64,000 bases of DNA from Gentiana macrophylla (GCA_026214975.1 CM047805.1:194928601-194992600); one strand, 5' to 3'. Numbered from the stretch's first letter, positions 45,993 through 55,492 are shown. Notes: generated by a model from the sequence alone, not told the origin. A program made the numbers and translations.

Positions 45993-46118
45993 TGATAGAT
46001 TTGTGTGAATAACAAAACAATTGTCATTGAGGTAATAATGTGTGTACAATAGATTTATATAGGTACCCAACAAGGCTATAAACGTAAAATATAAATAATA
46101 TAAAACTATCGTCTAATA
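45993..46118 (-). repeat. 3' LTR of the young copia element
   Basis: 126 bp, identical to 50512-50637 except for one base (TACCCAAC against TAGCCAAC). The purine tract TTGAGGGAGCG (minus) adjoins at 46119-46130. Confidence 0.92.
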
Positions 46119-46125
46119 CGCTCCC

Positions 46126-46934
46126 TCAAGCGGACGGAGCTGAGCGAAGGCCAAGCTTGGAAACGAGAGTAGAAAATGATAACCGCAGCAAGGGCTTGGT
46201 AAGAACATCAGCTAACTGGTCTGCAGCAGCTACACGAGCAACGCGAACAAGACCTCGCTCAACATGCTCACGAATAAAGTGATAGTCAATAGCCACGTGC
46301 TTCATGCGTGAGTGGAAAACCGGGTTGGCACTGAGATGAAGCGCACCCAAATTGTCATAGAAAATGACAGGTTTGGAGCGAACCGAAAAACTGAGATCAA
46401 CAAGTAGATAGGTCAGCCATGCAACCTGGCCGCGTGATCACAACGCACTTTTGTATTCGGCCGATAGAAGAACGAGAAAATGAGTGCTGCTTCTTGGAAC
46501 TCCAAGAGATAGCATTCCTGCCCAAGAAGACAATGTAAGCAGAGGTAGAAGTGTAGCCAGGCACATACTCAGAGGACACTGGATCACGGTAGCCATCTTC
46601 CTTGTTACCCGCCCAATCAGAATCTAAAAAAGCATGTAATGCCAGAGGAGAATCCCTATATAACTACAAACCCATAGTAGGAGAGCCAGACAAATAACGC
46701 AAAAGGCGTTTGACAAGCATCCAATGATACTCTGTCGGTGCATGCATAGAGCTTATTAATCGCAAAATGTAATATCAACTCGTAAAGCATAAGTCATTGC
46801 AGGGCACCCAAAGTCCGGCGATCTTGAGTCGGATCTCGAATAAGCGGTAAACGACGGGATCACCTCGATAAAGCATCGGCCGGGCATAGGCGTGAAACCG
46901 CCTTAGAGTCCTCCATGTGAACTGAGAAAGTAGC
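46126..46934 (-). pseudogene. Copia RNase H of the young element (broken)
   Basis: Minus-strand pieces read AFLDSDWAGN (near 46605-46635), GYTSTSAYIVFLGRNAISWS and SKKQHSFSRSS (46579-46480), then HLSANPVFHSRMKHVAIDYH, FIREHVERGLVRV and DQLADVLTKPLLRLSF (46350-46150). The active-site region is split over frames. It lies between the reverse transcriptase and the 3' LTR, as expected. Confidence 0.75.
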
Positions 46935-48116
46935 TCACGTGTGTACCGGTCTCAATGTAAGCAACATACCCATGGTAGAATGAGTGACCTCAACACCCAA
47001 AAAATACGACAGTGGACCAAGGTCCTTAATAGAGAACCGAGAGCCCAACTGATCAATAATACTCTGAACCTGCTCACTGGAGCTACCTGTAACAATTATG
47101 TCATCGACATATACCAAGATAATAGTAATGCTGATAGATGTGTGACAAACAAATAGAGACGGATCAGCCACAGAGTTAACAAAACCCATAGTAAGGACAA
47201 AGGACTTAAGCTCATGGTACCAGGCCCGAGGAGCCTGCTTTAGACCATAAATCGCTTTGCAAAGTTTACACACAAAAAGTAGGTTTTGTTGCATCCTCAA
47301 ACCCGGTGGTTGAGACATATATATCGTCTTCACTAGTGTTCCTTGCAGAAAGGCGTTATTGACATCAAGCTGGCGAAGAGACCAACCAAAGGAAACCATA
47401 ATACTGAGAACAAGACGGATCGTAGCAGGTTTAACAACAGGACTAAAAGTTTCGAAGTAATCCAAACCAAGGCGTTGTGTAAACCCTTTTGCAACTAACC
47501 GAGCTTTGTATTTATCAATCGAGCCGTCCGGTTTCCTCTTGATTCGAAACACCCACTTACAACCAGCTATATTCAAACCATCAGCAGGGGGAACCAAGGA
47601 CCACGTGTCATTGCGAAGAAGCGCACTATACTCATCAGACATTGCAATACACCACTGCGGGCACTGCAAGGCCTGCTTAAGGGTCGAGGGTTCTGTGTCA
47701 AGGTAACGATTGTGCAGTTGAGCTTGAAGGTTGAAGAGTTGACGAGGTTTGTAGATTTGGTTTTGAGAGCGGGTGGTCATGGGATGTTGAGATGGCGGTG
47801 GAGGAGAGGGTGGCGGTGGAGGAAGCGGGGACGAGGTGGAAGAGGATGAGGTGGGAGTGGGGGAAGAGTTAGAATCACTGCCAGAGCGAGAGTGGGGAGA
47901 AACAGGAGAAGGAGAGGAGAGGGAGCTCTCGGGTGGCGCATAAATACCCACGGGCGGGGTGTGGGCCGAGGAGGTGGGGTTGGGAATTGGAACAACCGTG
48001 GGTTCATAGGAAGTAGAGGGTAGAAGAGCAATTAACGGAGGTAAGGAGGAAGCAGAAACGATGCTAGCAAAGGGAAAAATATCTTTCACAAACCGAACAT
48101 CACATGAAATATGCAT
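46935..48116 (-). CDS. Copia integrase end and reverse transcriptase, long open frame
   Basis: This is the longest ORF in the window, 393 codons on the minus strand. It begins within the integrase C-terminus, continues through a serine/proline-rich linker (SPSPVSPHSRSGSDSNSSPT), then the reverse transcriptase: CPQWCIAMSDEYSALLRNDT, GCKWVFRIKRKPDGSIDKYK, KARLVAKGFTQRLGLDYFET, LDVNNAFLQGTL, and the catalytic VYVDDIIVTG (about 47095-47125). It ends as the thumb begins (LGPLSYFLGVEV). It copies element RNA into DNA. The frame is a part of the gag-pol polyprotein; its listed start is not a natural start codon of its own. Confidence 0.85.
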   Translation of the reverse strand: MHISCDVRFVKDIFPFASIVSASSLPPLIALLPSTSYEPTVVPIPNPTSSAHTPPVGIYAPPESSLSSPSPVSPHSRSGSDSNSSPTPTSSSSTSSPLPPPPPSPPPPSQHPMTTRSQNQIYKPRQLFNLQAQLHNRYLDTEPSTLKQALQCPQWCIAMSDEYSALLRNDTWSLVPPADGLNIAGCKWVFRIKRKPDGSIDKYKARLVAKGFTQRLGLDYFETFSPVVKPATIRLVLSIMVSFGWSLRQLDVNNAFLQGTLVKTIYMSQPPGLRMQQNLLFVCKLCKAIYGLKQAPRAWYHELKSFVLTMGFVNSVADPSLFVCHTSISITIILVYVDDIIVTGSSSEQVQSIIDQLGSRFSIKDLGPLSYFLGVEVTHSTMGMLLTLRPVHT

Positions 48117-49140
48117 TCGAGACTCAGAAGGTCATAACAAAGGTAAGCACTTTGTGTGAGGGCGTAACCAAGGAAGACACAAGGCTTGGATGTGGGCGCA
48201 AGCTTGTGCGGTGTATAGGGTTTAAGCCACGGATAGCAAAGGCAACCAAAGACTCGAAGCTTAGAATAGTTAGGGGGCTTAGAGAGAAGTTTGAGATGTG
48301 GTGAAAGCATATCAAGATTTTTTGTGGGCATTCGGTTAATGAGGTAAACCGCGGTACTAATGGCATAAGACCAATAGGTAATCGGCATTTTGGCATGTGC
48401 AAGAAGGGTTAGGGCGGTTTCAAATATATATGCAAGTGCCAAGATTCGAGATGCCGTTGTCTTTGCGGCGTGTAAGTGGGAGAAGTGAAATGAGAGATGC
48501 CATGATCAGAAAGAAAAGGACGTAACTTGATGTACTCGGTGCCATTATCAGAATAGAGAGTTTTGATAGAGGCATCTAACAGCTTTTCAACATACTGCTT
48601 GAATTTTATGAAAGTATTATATACGTCAGATTTACATGCAAGCGGGTATATCCACATGTATCGAGTAAAATGATCGACAAACAGAACATAATATTTAAAA
48701 TTGTCAACTGAATAAACGGGTGACGACCCAACGTCGGAATAAATAACCTCCAAGGGTTGAGAAGTACATAAAGTGGAATCCGAAAAGGGGAGCCTATGGC
48801 TCTTATTACAAAGACAAGAATCACAATAGGAATGCGAAACAGTAGATAACTCTAAAAAATTATTTTTTGCAAGATTTTGAATAACTGGAAAAGCAGGATG
48901 GCCGCAGCAGAGATGCCAAGTAGGCTGCGTGAAGCTTTGGATGCAGAGAAGGCAAAGAGATCTTTGGAAGACCACAGATAGGCTCCATCACTGACTTGTC
49001 CTTGGTGGAGGCATTTGCTCGTCTTCAAGTCCTTCACCAAAAACGAATCAGGTAAGAATTCAATAGAAACAGAATTGTCCTGGCAAAATTTTTGACAGAT
49101 AAAGAAATTACGAGAAAGAGCGGTACACAAAGCACTTGAT
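48086..49140 (-). pseudogene. Copia integrase of the young element (broken)
   Basis: Minus 48975-48409 contains TWHLCCGHPAFPVIQNLAKN, CDSCLCNKSHRLPFSDS, EVIYSDVGSSPVYS, FVDHFTRYMWIYPL and TLYSDNGTEYIKL, giving the zinc finger and the first two catalytic aspartates (VIYSDV and YSDNGTEY). The segment around the third acidic residue, near 48440-48470, is frame-broken. 48442-48086 then gives TALTLLAHAKMPITYWSYAI, YLINRMPTKNLDM and LRVFGCLCYPWLKPYTPHK. Confidence 0.8.
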
Positions 49141-50441
49141 TTAATTTGAAAGAGGAAAGAGAGGTAGAGCAGGTGTGTGTGATAGCCAAAAGCTACCATC
49201 ACCAATGACTATACGATCCGCACTCTTGGTAAGGAGAGTGAAGGGAGAGCGTGTTGAGTTCTGTGTCATGTGGTGAGAGGCACCACTATCAAGCATCCAT
49301 GGAGCAGAAGGATCAGAGTACTGCACAGGATAGCTGGAAGAAGCATTCTGAGCAACATGAGCGTGGGGAGGCTGTGAAGGCCGAGTGGTGGCTTGGTTGT
49401 GGGGTGGACGAGGGAGATTGTTGTAGAGTGGATAAGTGGTGCAACGAGTAGCAACATGACCTTGGACACCACAGAGTTGGCAGAAGCCCTGATAGCCTTT
49501 CGAATTACGAGCAGTGGTATTCTTGGATGAGTGGTTGGGGGAAGGGGAGGGCTGTGGGGGTCTCGGATTCATAGGTGGGGCTTGCGGCATGATGGGTGTT
49601 AGGGGCCGAGGTATTTGGGAATAGGGGTAATATGATGTATTGGGAGAAACATGTATAGGACGGGTTTGATGGTAGGCAGGGAAAGCAGTATACGCAGGGG
49701 GTGCAACAGACTGACTTTGTACAAGTGACGCTTCATGCATTAGCAATTTTTCATGTAACAATGGCATAGCAATAGTATCATCACTAGCCTGAATGGCACT
49801 CACAAGATCCTTATATTCACTACCAAGATTTTTTAAAACTATCTCAACTAATTCATCATCAGGAACTTTAGCATCTAGAGACGCTAGATCATCCGCAACA
49901 GTTTTAATGGCAGTGAAATATTGATAGATTGACATTGTACCTTTAGCAATAGAATGTAAACGCAGTCTGAGATGTCTAATACGACCCTTACTCTGTTTCC
50001 TATACGTATCAAGAAGAGTGTCCCAAGCTTGTTTCAAATCGGTCGTGTGTTGAATCGTAACCATATAGCCCTTGTCAACCGAACCTAGAAGCAAATTATG
50101 GATCAATGCATCCTGTTGTATCCATTGTAAATAAGCCGGATTGGGGGTGACATTACCGGCAGCAGCTGGAATTGTTGGTGGCGGCTTGGGTGTAGCACCG
50201 TCACATAACCAATGAGACCATGACCTATGAGCAAGGTGGTCAATTGAAGCTTCCAAGCCGTAAAGTTTTTGCCATCGAGCTTGGTTGGAGCGTTGACAGC
50301 AGGGTTAAGAGAGATGACAGCGGGTGCGGCTGGTAGAGGAGCGGCCGCAGTAGCACCGGAGGTGGCGGGGAGGCAGCGGAAGTAGCCATAACGGCTGTGT
50401 GATGACCGGCGGCAGCAAGACCTTAGCTGCAGTGGCAGCAA
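49141..50441 (-). pseudogene. Copia gag and protease of the young element
   Basis: The N-terminus at 50441-50200 (KLDGKNFTAWKLQLTTLLIG) is one frame off from the main 371-codon frame (50256-49141). That frame contains the gag core (QQDALIHNLLLGSV, AWDTLLDTYRKQSKGRIRHL, LLHEKLLMHEASL), a proline/tyrosine-rich stretch, a perfect zinc knuckle CQLCGVQGHVATRC (about 49440-49485) and the protease motif WMLDSGASHHMT. A single small indel near 50230 separates the two frames. Confidence 0.85.
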
Positions 50442-50499
50442 GACCTTAGCTGCGGCGGCTATGAAGAGGACGACTAGAAAAAGATTTTAGGGATCAGAA

Positions 50500-50511
50500 G
50501 CTCTGATACCA
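50500..50511 (-). other. Primer-binding site of the young copia element
   Basis: The minus strand reads TGGTATCAGAGC directly next to the LTR, the perfect initiator-tRNA-Met type site. Confidence 0.9.
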
Positions 50512-50637
50512 TGATAGATTTGTGTGAATAACAAAACAATTGTCATTGAGGTAATAATGTGTGTACAATAGATTTATATAGGTAGCCAACAAGGCTATAA
50601 ACGTAAAATATAAATAATATAAAACTATCGTCTAATA
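50512..50637 (-). repeat. 5' LTR of the young copia element
   Basis: 126 bp, one mismatch to 45993-46118. A TATATAAATC-like TATA box (minus, about 50572-50582) lies in its middle. Confidence 0.92.
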
Positions 50638-51174
50638 GCGGGAAAGACACGCGAGTTGATTAAGTGCTTCCACGCATGAGAGCCTAGCAGTAGTGAGGTT
50701 ATCGGCAGGGCCATGATTTCCAGGAAAGAGAGTGCGGGTAGCCTCCGAAAGATAGTAGATAAGACTGCTGCTGCTGTCCAAGTTCCACATTTCCTCATTG
50801 TGGGCTTGGGGTGGTGCAAAGTCCTAGGAAAGGGAAAAGACTGAGTCGATGATCCCGGCGTGAAAAGGCACGGGGATGCCACGCATGGTAACCACGTGGG
50901 TGTCGTTGACGGGGTCAGATTCCCAGAGAACTGTGTAAAACTTACGTACAATAGTTACATTAACACGGCATTGAAGAGCGCGAGCAAAACGAGGCCAACC
51001 TCCATACGTGACCCGAACCATAGAACAGTTGGTTAACTTGCTAGTGTTTAACCCTTTTTCAAACTGAATTGGAGCATGACCAAAATGGTTTAGGTAAAGT
51101 ATATGGGCTATTTCAGAGCCGTACTCAAGAATGGAGGGTGGCATACTTGGAGTGTCGCGTTCGGGAGACTGAAG
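50638..51174 (-). pseudogene. Athila post-pol ORF, N-terminal part (right of the copia insertion)
   Basis: From about 51174 the minus frame is open through SPERDTPSMPPSILEYGSEI, FEKGLNTSKL, RWP-like TYGGWPRFARALQCRVNVTI, VRKFYTVLWESDPVND and VVTMRGIPVPFHAGIIDSVF (to 50824). After a frame break, DSSSSLIYYLSEATRTLFPG and GPADNLTTARLSCVEALNQL follow to the insertion at 50642. This is the N-terminal half of the domain seen at 13143-13700. The piece continues at 45987-45678. Sequence further upstream is not Athila-like. Confidence 0.7.
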
Positions 51175-51500
51175 AAAAATGTAGAAAGTAATTAAGAAGG
51201 AAACATTTGATGATCAATCATTTTGTTTTCTTTTATTGACTGAAAAACTTATCTTCTTCTTATTACATTTGGGTATATATACACATTGGTAGCTACGGGA
51301 GAAGACTAAAAACCCGAAGGGAATATTCCAAAGAATATACTAGTCAACAAGGAATATTCTTAGAATATTCCGGTCAAGATTGGAATATTCTAAGGAATAT
51401 TCTCTACCATGCTAACTGTCAAGCTTGTGCTGCAAGTTGAATGTGATGCTGGCTTGTGCTTGTATGCTAGCTTGTACTTGTAACTTTAGTATAGCATGAT
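51175..51500 (-). promoter_or_regulatory. LTR-like promoter relic with heat-shock-element-like palindromes
   Basis: Five copies of GAATATTC (51321, 51352, 51363, 51383, 51395) lie within 82 bases, several spaced so that nGAAnnTTC blocks alternate like a heat-shock element. Downstream on the minus strand comes a TATA run (GTATATATACCC, about 51271-51282) and then an AT-rich leader reaching the ATG at 51144. The organisation resembles the U3-R-U5 of a copia LTR. I could not find a partner LTR, so this may be a solo LTR or a fragment. Heat responsiveness is inferred only. Confidence 0.45.
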
Positions 51501-51663
51501 TATTATCTTTCTAAAAGATGGAAAATCCAAGAGTAATGTAAAAGAAAATTTGGGCAAAAGAGATATAATTACAAAGACTTTTTTTTTTTAATTGTATAAC
51601 ATGTCAGAGTCGAAAACTGAAAAAACCATGATATAAAGGAGAGACTTTCTGGTGCAACGGTTG
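51501..51663. other. Spacer, nothing recognised
   Basis: AT-rich sequence without ORF or repeat. Its last bases may be the left arm of the MITE-like repeat described at 51648-53400. Confidence 0.4.
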
Positions 51664-51924
51664 TAAAAAGGTGGCAAAATTAAGATTTTAGTCCTCTAAG
51701 TTGGCATATTTTGGATTTTAGTCCTGCTCCTATTCCGGTGAGGAAAATAGTCCTCTAAGTTGGGTTTTTTTTTTGGATTTTAGTCCTATCCGCCGGTTTA
51801 TCTTGACCGACACCTAATCATAAAAATAACTTTATATGGACGCCACAGCATATGCCATGTTGGATCTACGTGGCGGTGGGTCCCATTTCTACCCCATTTA
51901 CTAAAAATAAAAAGTTGATGCATG

Positions 51925-51985
51925 AAGGATTCGAACCGGCGACCTAGTGGTAAAACATCAAATACTTTGCCATCTAAGCCACAAC
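51925..51985 (-). repeat. tRNA-like module in the left TIR of the MULE
   Basis: The minus strand reads TGTGGCTTAGATGGCAAAG (A-box-like) and, about 25 bases on, GTCGCCGGTTCGAATCC (B-box-like, containing the consensus GGTTCGAATCC). The middle resembles an anticodon arm. The flanks do not give a clear acceptor stem, so it is tRNA-derived rather than a tRNA gene. Confidence 0.55.
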
Positions 51986-52949
51986 TTTAATGTTTATACT
52001 ATGACAAGATTTATTACTTCTGCATAATATGGTTTCCTTTGGTTTAATTTTCCTTGTTAATTTGATGTAGTTCTTTTTTATAAAAAAAAAAAACTATCTA
52101 CGTCCCTAAATGTAAGTGGATTTAGAATTATCATATACATTAATAAAGTGATTAAATTTTTTTTGAAACACAGTGATTAATTTTTTTTTGAAACACAGTG
52201 ATTAAATATAGGGATAAACACCTTTTGCCTTTCGTGGTTTGTCAATTAAACCCTTTACTCCCTATGCTTTTAAAATATATACTTCACCCCCTCGGTTTTA
52301 AACAAAGTGTCAATACCAATTTCAGTATATATGAAGAATATTCCGGTGAATATTCTTTTTTAAATGAAATGACAATTCTACCCTTATTACAATATAATTC
52401 TTTTTATCTTATATTTATTTATTAAATAAAAGGGAAGCATGACCGTGGTCTTCTCCTTTATTCTTCCATTTCCTAAAATCATAAGCGGACGACGGCCGGA
52501 CGGAGCGATCGGGTTCAAGAGTCGCAATTTCGGCCAAATTCACCATTCCCGACGCGATTTTCTCCAAAATACAATACATCATTTTTTAGACTATAATGTT
52601 TGGTTCTAAAAAAGACTATAGTGTTTGATATAAAATTTGATTATCATTAATTAATGTAATAATTATGATATTAAAAAGGTTGACTGAATATATACAAATT
52701 AATAGTAAGATAAGAAAAAAATTTATAATTATTACTCTTCTGGTAATGTAAGGTCGACTTACATTAATAATAATAAGAATAATAGGTTATAAAAAAAAAT
52801 TTAAAAACATTATGCAAGAGCTCTTATATATATATCATCTACAGTTAAATTAATTTTGTAAATAAGTTTATTTAAATTAGGCACATACAATGTTGGAAGA
52901 AATGTTATTGTGCATAAGTAATTACTTGTGTCATAATACATATATTGAA

Positions 52950-53010
52950 GTTATAGCTTGGATGGCAAAGTGCTTGGTATTTTACCACAAGGTCGTTGGT
53001 TCGAATCATT
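52950..53010 (+). repeat. tRNA-like module in the right TIR of the MULE
   Basis: The plus strand reads TATAGCTTGGATGGCAAAG and GGTCGTTGGTTCGAATCA, the mirror partner of 51925-51985. The A- and B-box-like parts are conserved better than the intervening bases. Confidence 0.55.
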
Positions 53011-53815
53011 TTTCCCTCAACTTTTTATTTTTAGTAAATGGAGGAGAAATGGGACCCACAAGCCATGTAGGATCCTACGTGGCTGCCACGTCATCAATTT
53101 TAAAATGTTCCGGTGCCCAGTCAGCAATATCCGGCGGATAGGACTAAAATCCAAAAAAAAAAAGCCAACTTAGAGGACTATTTTCCTCACCGGAGTAGGA
53201 GCAGGATTAAAATCCAAAATAGGCCAACTTAGAGGACTAAAATCCTAATTTTGCCTAAGAAGGTTGTACCAAGTGGCATACATTAGAGCCTCTCATTTTT
53301 ACTCTCTTTCACATAATACACTTTTATCGTGTATGAGAGGTTAGAAATGAATGGTTGTAATGTATGCCATTTTATCTGAACTCTTCTACAACTGGTTGTA
53401 TTATAAAATTTGTCGATATAAAGGACCCCGATCATCATAACCCTGACTACAAATATGCATCCTTAAAAGCATCAAAAATACTACACATGAACAAAAATAA
53501 GAAAATAAATACTACAAATAATGGTTTTTTTCCAACCCCAAATTTCAAGTTCTTTCACTTTTTTTCTCATCCACGACCATCATATGTTTTCCCTCCCCAA
53601 AAGGCAAAAATCAAATAAAGGTGTATGAATGTATGGGAGAGATTTTACCTGGGATACTATTGCCGGAAAGAAACACAAACAAACTTGGTTAATTGAGAGG
53701 AAAAATAGTAATTGAAACACAAATCACCCTGCCAAAATTAAACAACTTGGTTAACTGGGAGAGGAAAATACTAATTCACAGAGAAACTATTAGGGCAAAG
53801 CGAAGCGCAATTTCA

Positions 53816-54149
53816 AAATTGGTTTTTGGAGAAAATCGCAACTGCTCCATTCGTGGCTTTCTGAATGCCTGACGTTAGGAGTGTCGTGAACTTATCTGAT
53901 GATGTAATATTTGAAACTCCAATTGGCAATGAAGTTTGTTGCACATGAAGATGTCGAAGTGATTCTGAAATTTCAGCATTGAGAAGTGTTATTTGAAACC
54001 TAATAAAATGAAGGCTTATCATGTTTGTTGCAAACGGATTAACTATGAATCCCGATTTGCCTGCAGTGGATATGCATTTGCAGAAGAGAGGAGTTGGGAG
54101 ATGAATGGAATGCGGGGAAGTTAGGGGAAAGTAGAATCGGGGAGGTTAT
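53816..54149 (-). other. Open minus-strand frame, possible exon or gene fragment
   Basis: A frame of about 110 codons is open on the minus strand, ending TGA near 53817, and includes GKSGFIVNPFATNMISLHFI, LLNAEISESLRHLHV and SDKFTTLLTSGIQKATNGAV. A splice-acceptor-like TTTTATTAG lies inside it near 54000. I do not recognise the protein. It is the only stretch in the window that could be host coding sequence, but evidence is limited to an open frame and amphipathic-looking composition. Confidence 0.25.
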
Positions 54150-54232
54150 CGGAAATCAGTAGTGGGGAGTTTTTGTACACATTTTGTGGACAGTTATCCG
54201 GAAGGAGATCGTGGAGGCAGACGCAAGGGTTA

Positions 54233-54314
54233 GAGCTGTTAAGTAAACGGGTCGAAGCGGGTCAATTGGCCAATTCCGGTCAATTGACAGTTTTTTTCTT
54301 GAAAATATATAATA

Positions 54315-54399
<85 letters not shown>

Positions 54400-54541
54400 C
54401 GGTCTGAAAAGTGTTTTTCGGTCCTAACTTTTAGACACCAAAACCAAGCCAATTCAAGTTGGTATGGTTCGGTTTTCATAGTTTCAAAACCATCTAAACG
54501 GTTCGGTTTGATTCGGTTTTGAAAATATTGAACACCCCTAA
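54233..54541. repeat. Possible hAT-type MITE containing an AT microsatellite
   Basis: The left tip TAGAGCTGTTAA and the reverse complement of the right tip TAGGGGTGTTCA are similar, and ACGGTTCGGTTTGATTCGGT-type sequence next to GAACACCCCTA is common in plant hAT MITEs. No 8-bp target duplication is visible, so the call is weak. Confidence 0.3.
54319..54396. repeat. (AT)39 microsatellite
   Basis: An uninterrupted run of 78 bases of AT dinucleotides. Length in the source genome may be misjudged by assembly. Confidence 0.97.
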
Positions 54542-54569
54542 TATTGACTAGGAGTTTTGTCTATAAAAA

Positions 54570-54879
54570 AAGGGTTCTATCGGCACACCATTTTTATTAA
54601 TGGCACCATATTATTCCCGGCACCATAAAAAATTACTCTGGCACCATCATTTTTATGAACGGAACGTCAGTGGCACTAACGTTGCTATTGCAAACTGACG
54701 CTGACGTTGGGGTTCAAAAACAAAAGTCAGCGGCACCGACGTTTACATTATAAAAGTGTCACAATTTAGAAACGTCAGTCCACCGACTTTCCAATGACTT
54801 TCACTGATGTTGGTTTTCAATAGCAACGCCGCGGTGCAATCGACGCGTTTTTTCACCAGAAAAAATAATCAATAATGGG
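54570..54879. other. Region with repeated GTCAGTGGCAC/GACGT-type motifs, unassigned
   Basis: Short motifs such as GGCACCAT, AACGTCAGT and GACGTT recur in both orientations over about 250 bases. Dense subterminal motifs of this sort occur at CACTA ends, but the CACTA tip itself is not present. Confidence 0.3.
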
Positions 54880-55492
54880 TGATGATGATGTCGAATATCA
54901 CCTAGGGATCCAAATAACCTCTAGGACGATTCAAACAAGAATAGAGATAATGGGGATGGTGATTTTGTGTGATTAAGACTGAGCCTGAGAGTTAGCTTCT
55001 CTCAAGTTGCCTACGTATCCAATAGCTAAATTGGAATCAAGTCATTCGTAGTTCCTTAGGGTTGTTTATATAGGGAGGCGTCTCACCCCTTTTCTTGTTA
55101 AACAAGTCGTATAATCCTTAAACCCTAAGGATCATCACGTGTTTATCTCTCACAAAAGATAATTAATGATTATATTCGAATTATGGGATTTCCTTACGGT
55201 AATCCAGGGATTCTCCTCTAATATAGGCACATGTGTTATTTATCACTTAAGGAAAGAGCCACCGGCCTTCGACGGGCTCCTCAGCCACCGACTGAAGCCG
55301 CGATCCTACCTCCAGACTAGACCGAGCCGCACTGCAGTCAGGTAGTCGGGAAGGTCATGCATGCACTTCCCTCCCGGGGTAAGGTTTCTTGGTGTGGGCT
55401 CTCGCCCCTAAATGCTTCCTTCTTATCTTTCTCTCTCAATCTTGGGAGGTTATAAGAGTGACACGTAGTCGTGTCTATTTCCACCATCGCCA
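54880..55492 (-). repeat. 3' LTR of the minus-strand Tat element
   Basis: Plus view from TGATGATGATGTCG to CACCATCGCCA. A TATA box is present on the minus strand (TATATAAAC, about 55074-55082). Segments around 55000-55090 match the reverse complement of the other Tat LTR at 34700-34790, which places both in one family. Confidence 0.7.

Larger units (their letters stand above)
45993..50637 (-). mobile_element. Young Ty1/copia element (Ale-like), inserted in an Athila ORF
   Basis: The unit is 4,645 bp with 126-bp LTRs at both ends that differ at one base, and a perfect 5-bp target duplication GCGGG. On the minus strand it encodes gag, protease, integrase, reverse transcriptase and RNase H in copia order, with a canonical primer-binding site and purine tract. 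Small size and very short LTRs suggest the Ale (Retrofit/Hopscotch-like) lineage. The LTR in element sense runs TATTAGACG...CTATCA, so the first base pair is TA rather than TG. Several frame breaks exist although the LTRs are nearly identical. Confidence 0.92.
51673..53255. mobile_element. Non-autonomous Mutator-like element (MULE) with long TIRs
   Basis: The first ~340 bases (51673 to about 52013) are the inverted copy of the last ~340 (about 52915 to 53255), starting GGCAAAATTAAGATTTTAGT. The flanking nonamers TAAAAAGGT (51664-51672) and TAAGAAGGT (53256-53264) match at 8 of 9 bases. Long TIRs plus a 9-bp target duplication are the hallmarks of the Mutator superfamily. The 0.9-kb interior has no transposase; it includes a GC-richer piece at 52480-52560 that may be a captured gene fragment and two GAATATTC palindromes at 52336 and 52348. 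Confidence 0.85.
51648..53400. repeat. MITE-like inverted repeat split by the Mutator-like element
   Basis: Outside the Mutator-like element, TGGCATACATTA at 53274-53285 is the exact reverse complement of TAATGTATGCCA at 53358-53369. The flanks are weakly complementary further out: GGTTGTAAAAAGGTTGTACC, assembled across the insertion site, against the region ending CTACAACTGGTTGTA near 53399. This suggests a short (~120 bp) hairpin element that was already in place when the larger element inserted. No target duplication was established. Confidence 0.4.

Noticed and set aside
38000..47484. ORFs on the strand opposite to copia pol (for example 37484-38011 minus and 46941-47156 plus)
   Set aside because: They are shadows of the real pol frames, with no motifs of their own.
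54319..54396. ORFs translating the AT microsatellite (repeated Tyr-Ile)
   Set aside because: They arise only from the dinucleotide repeat.
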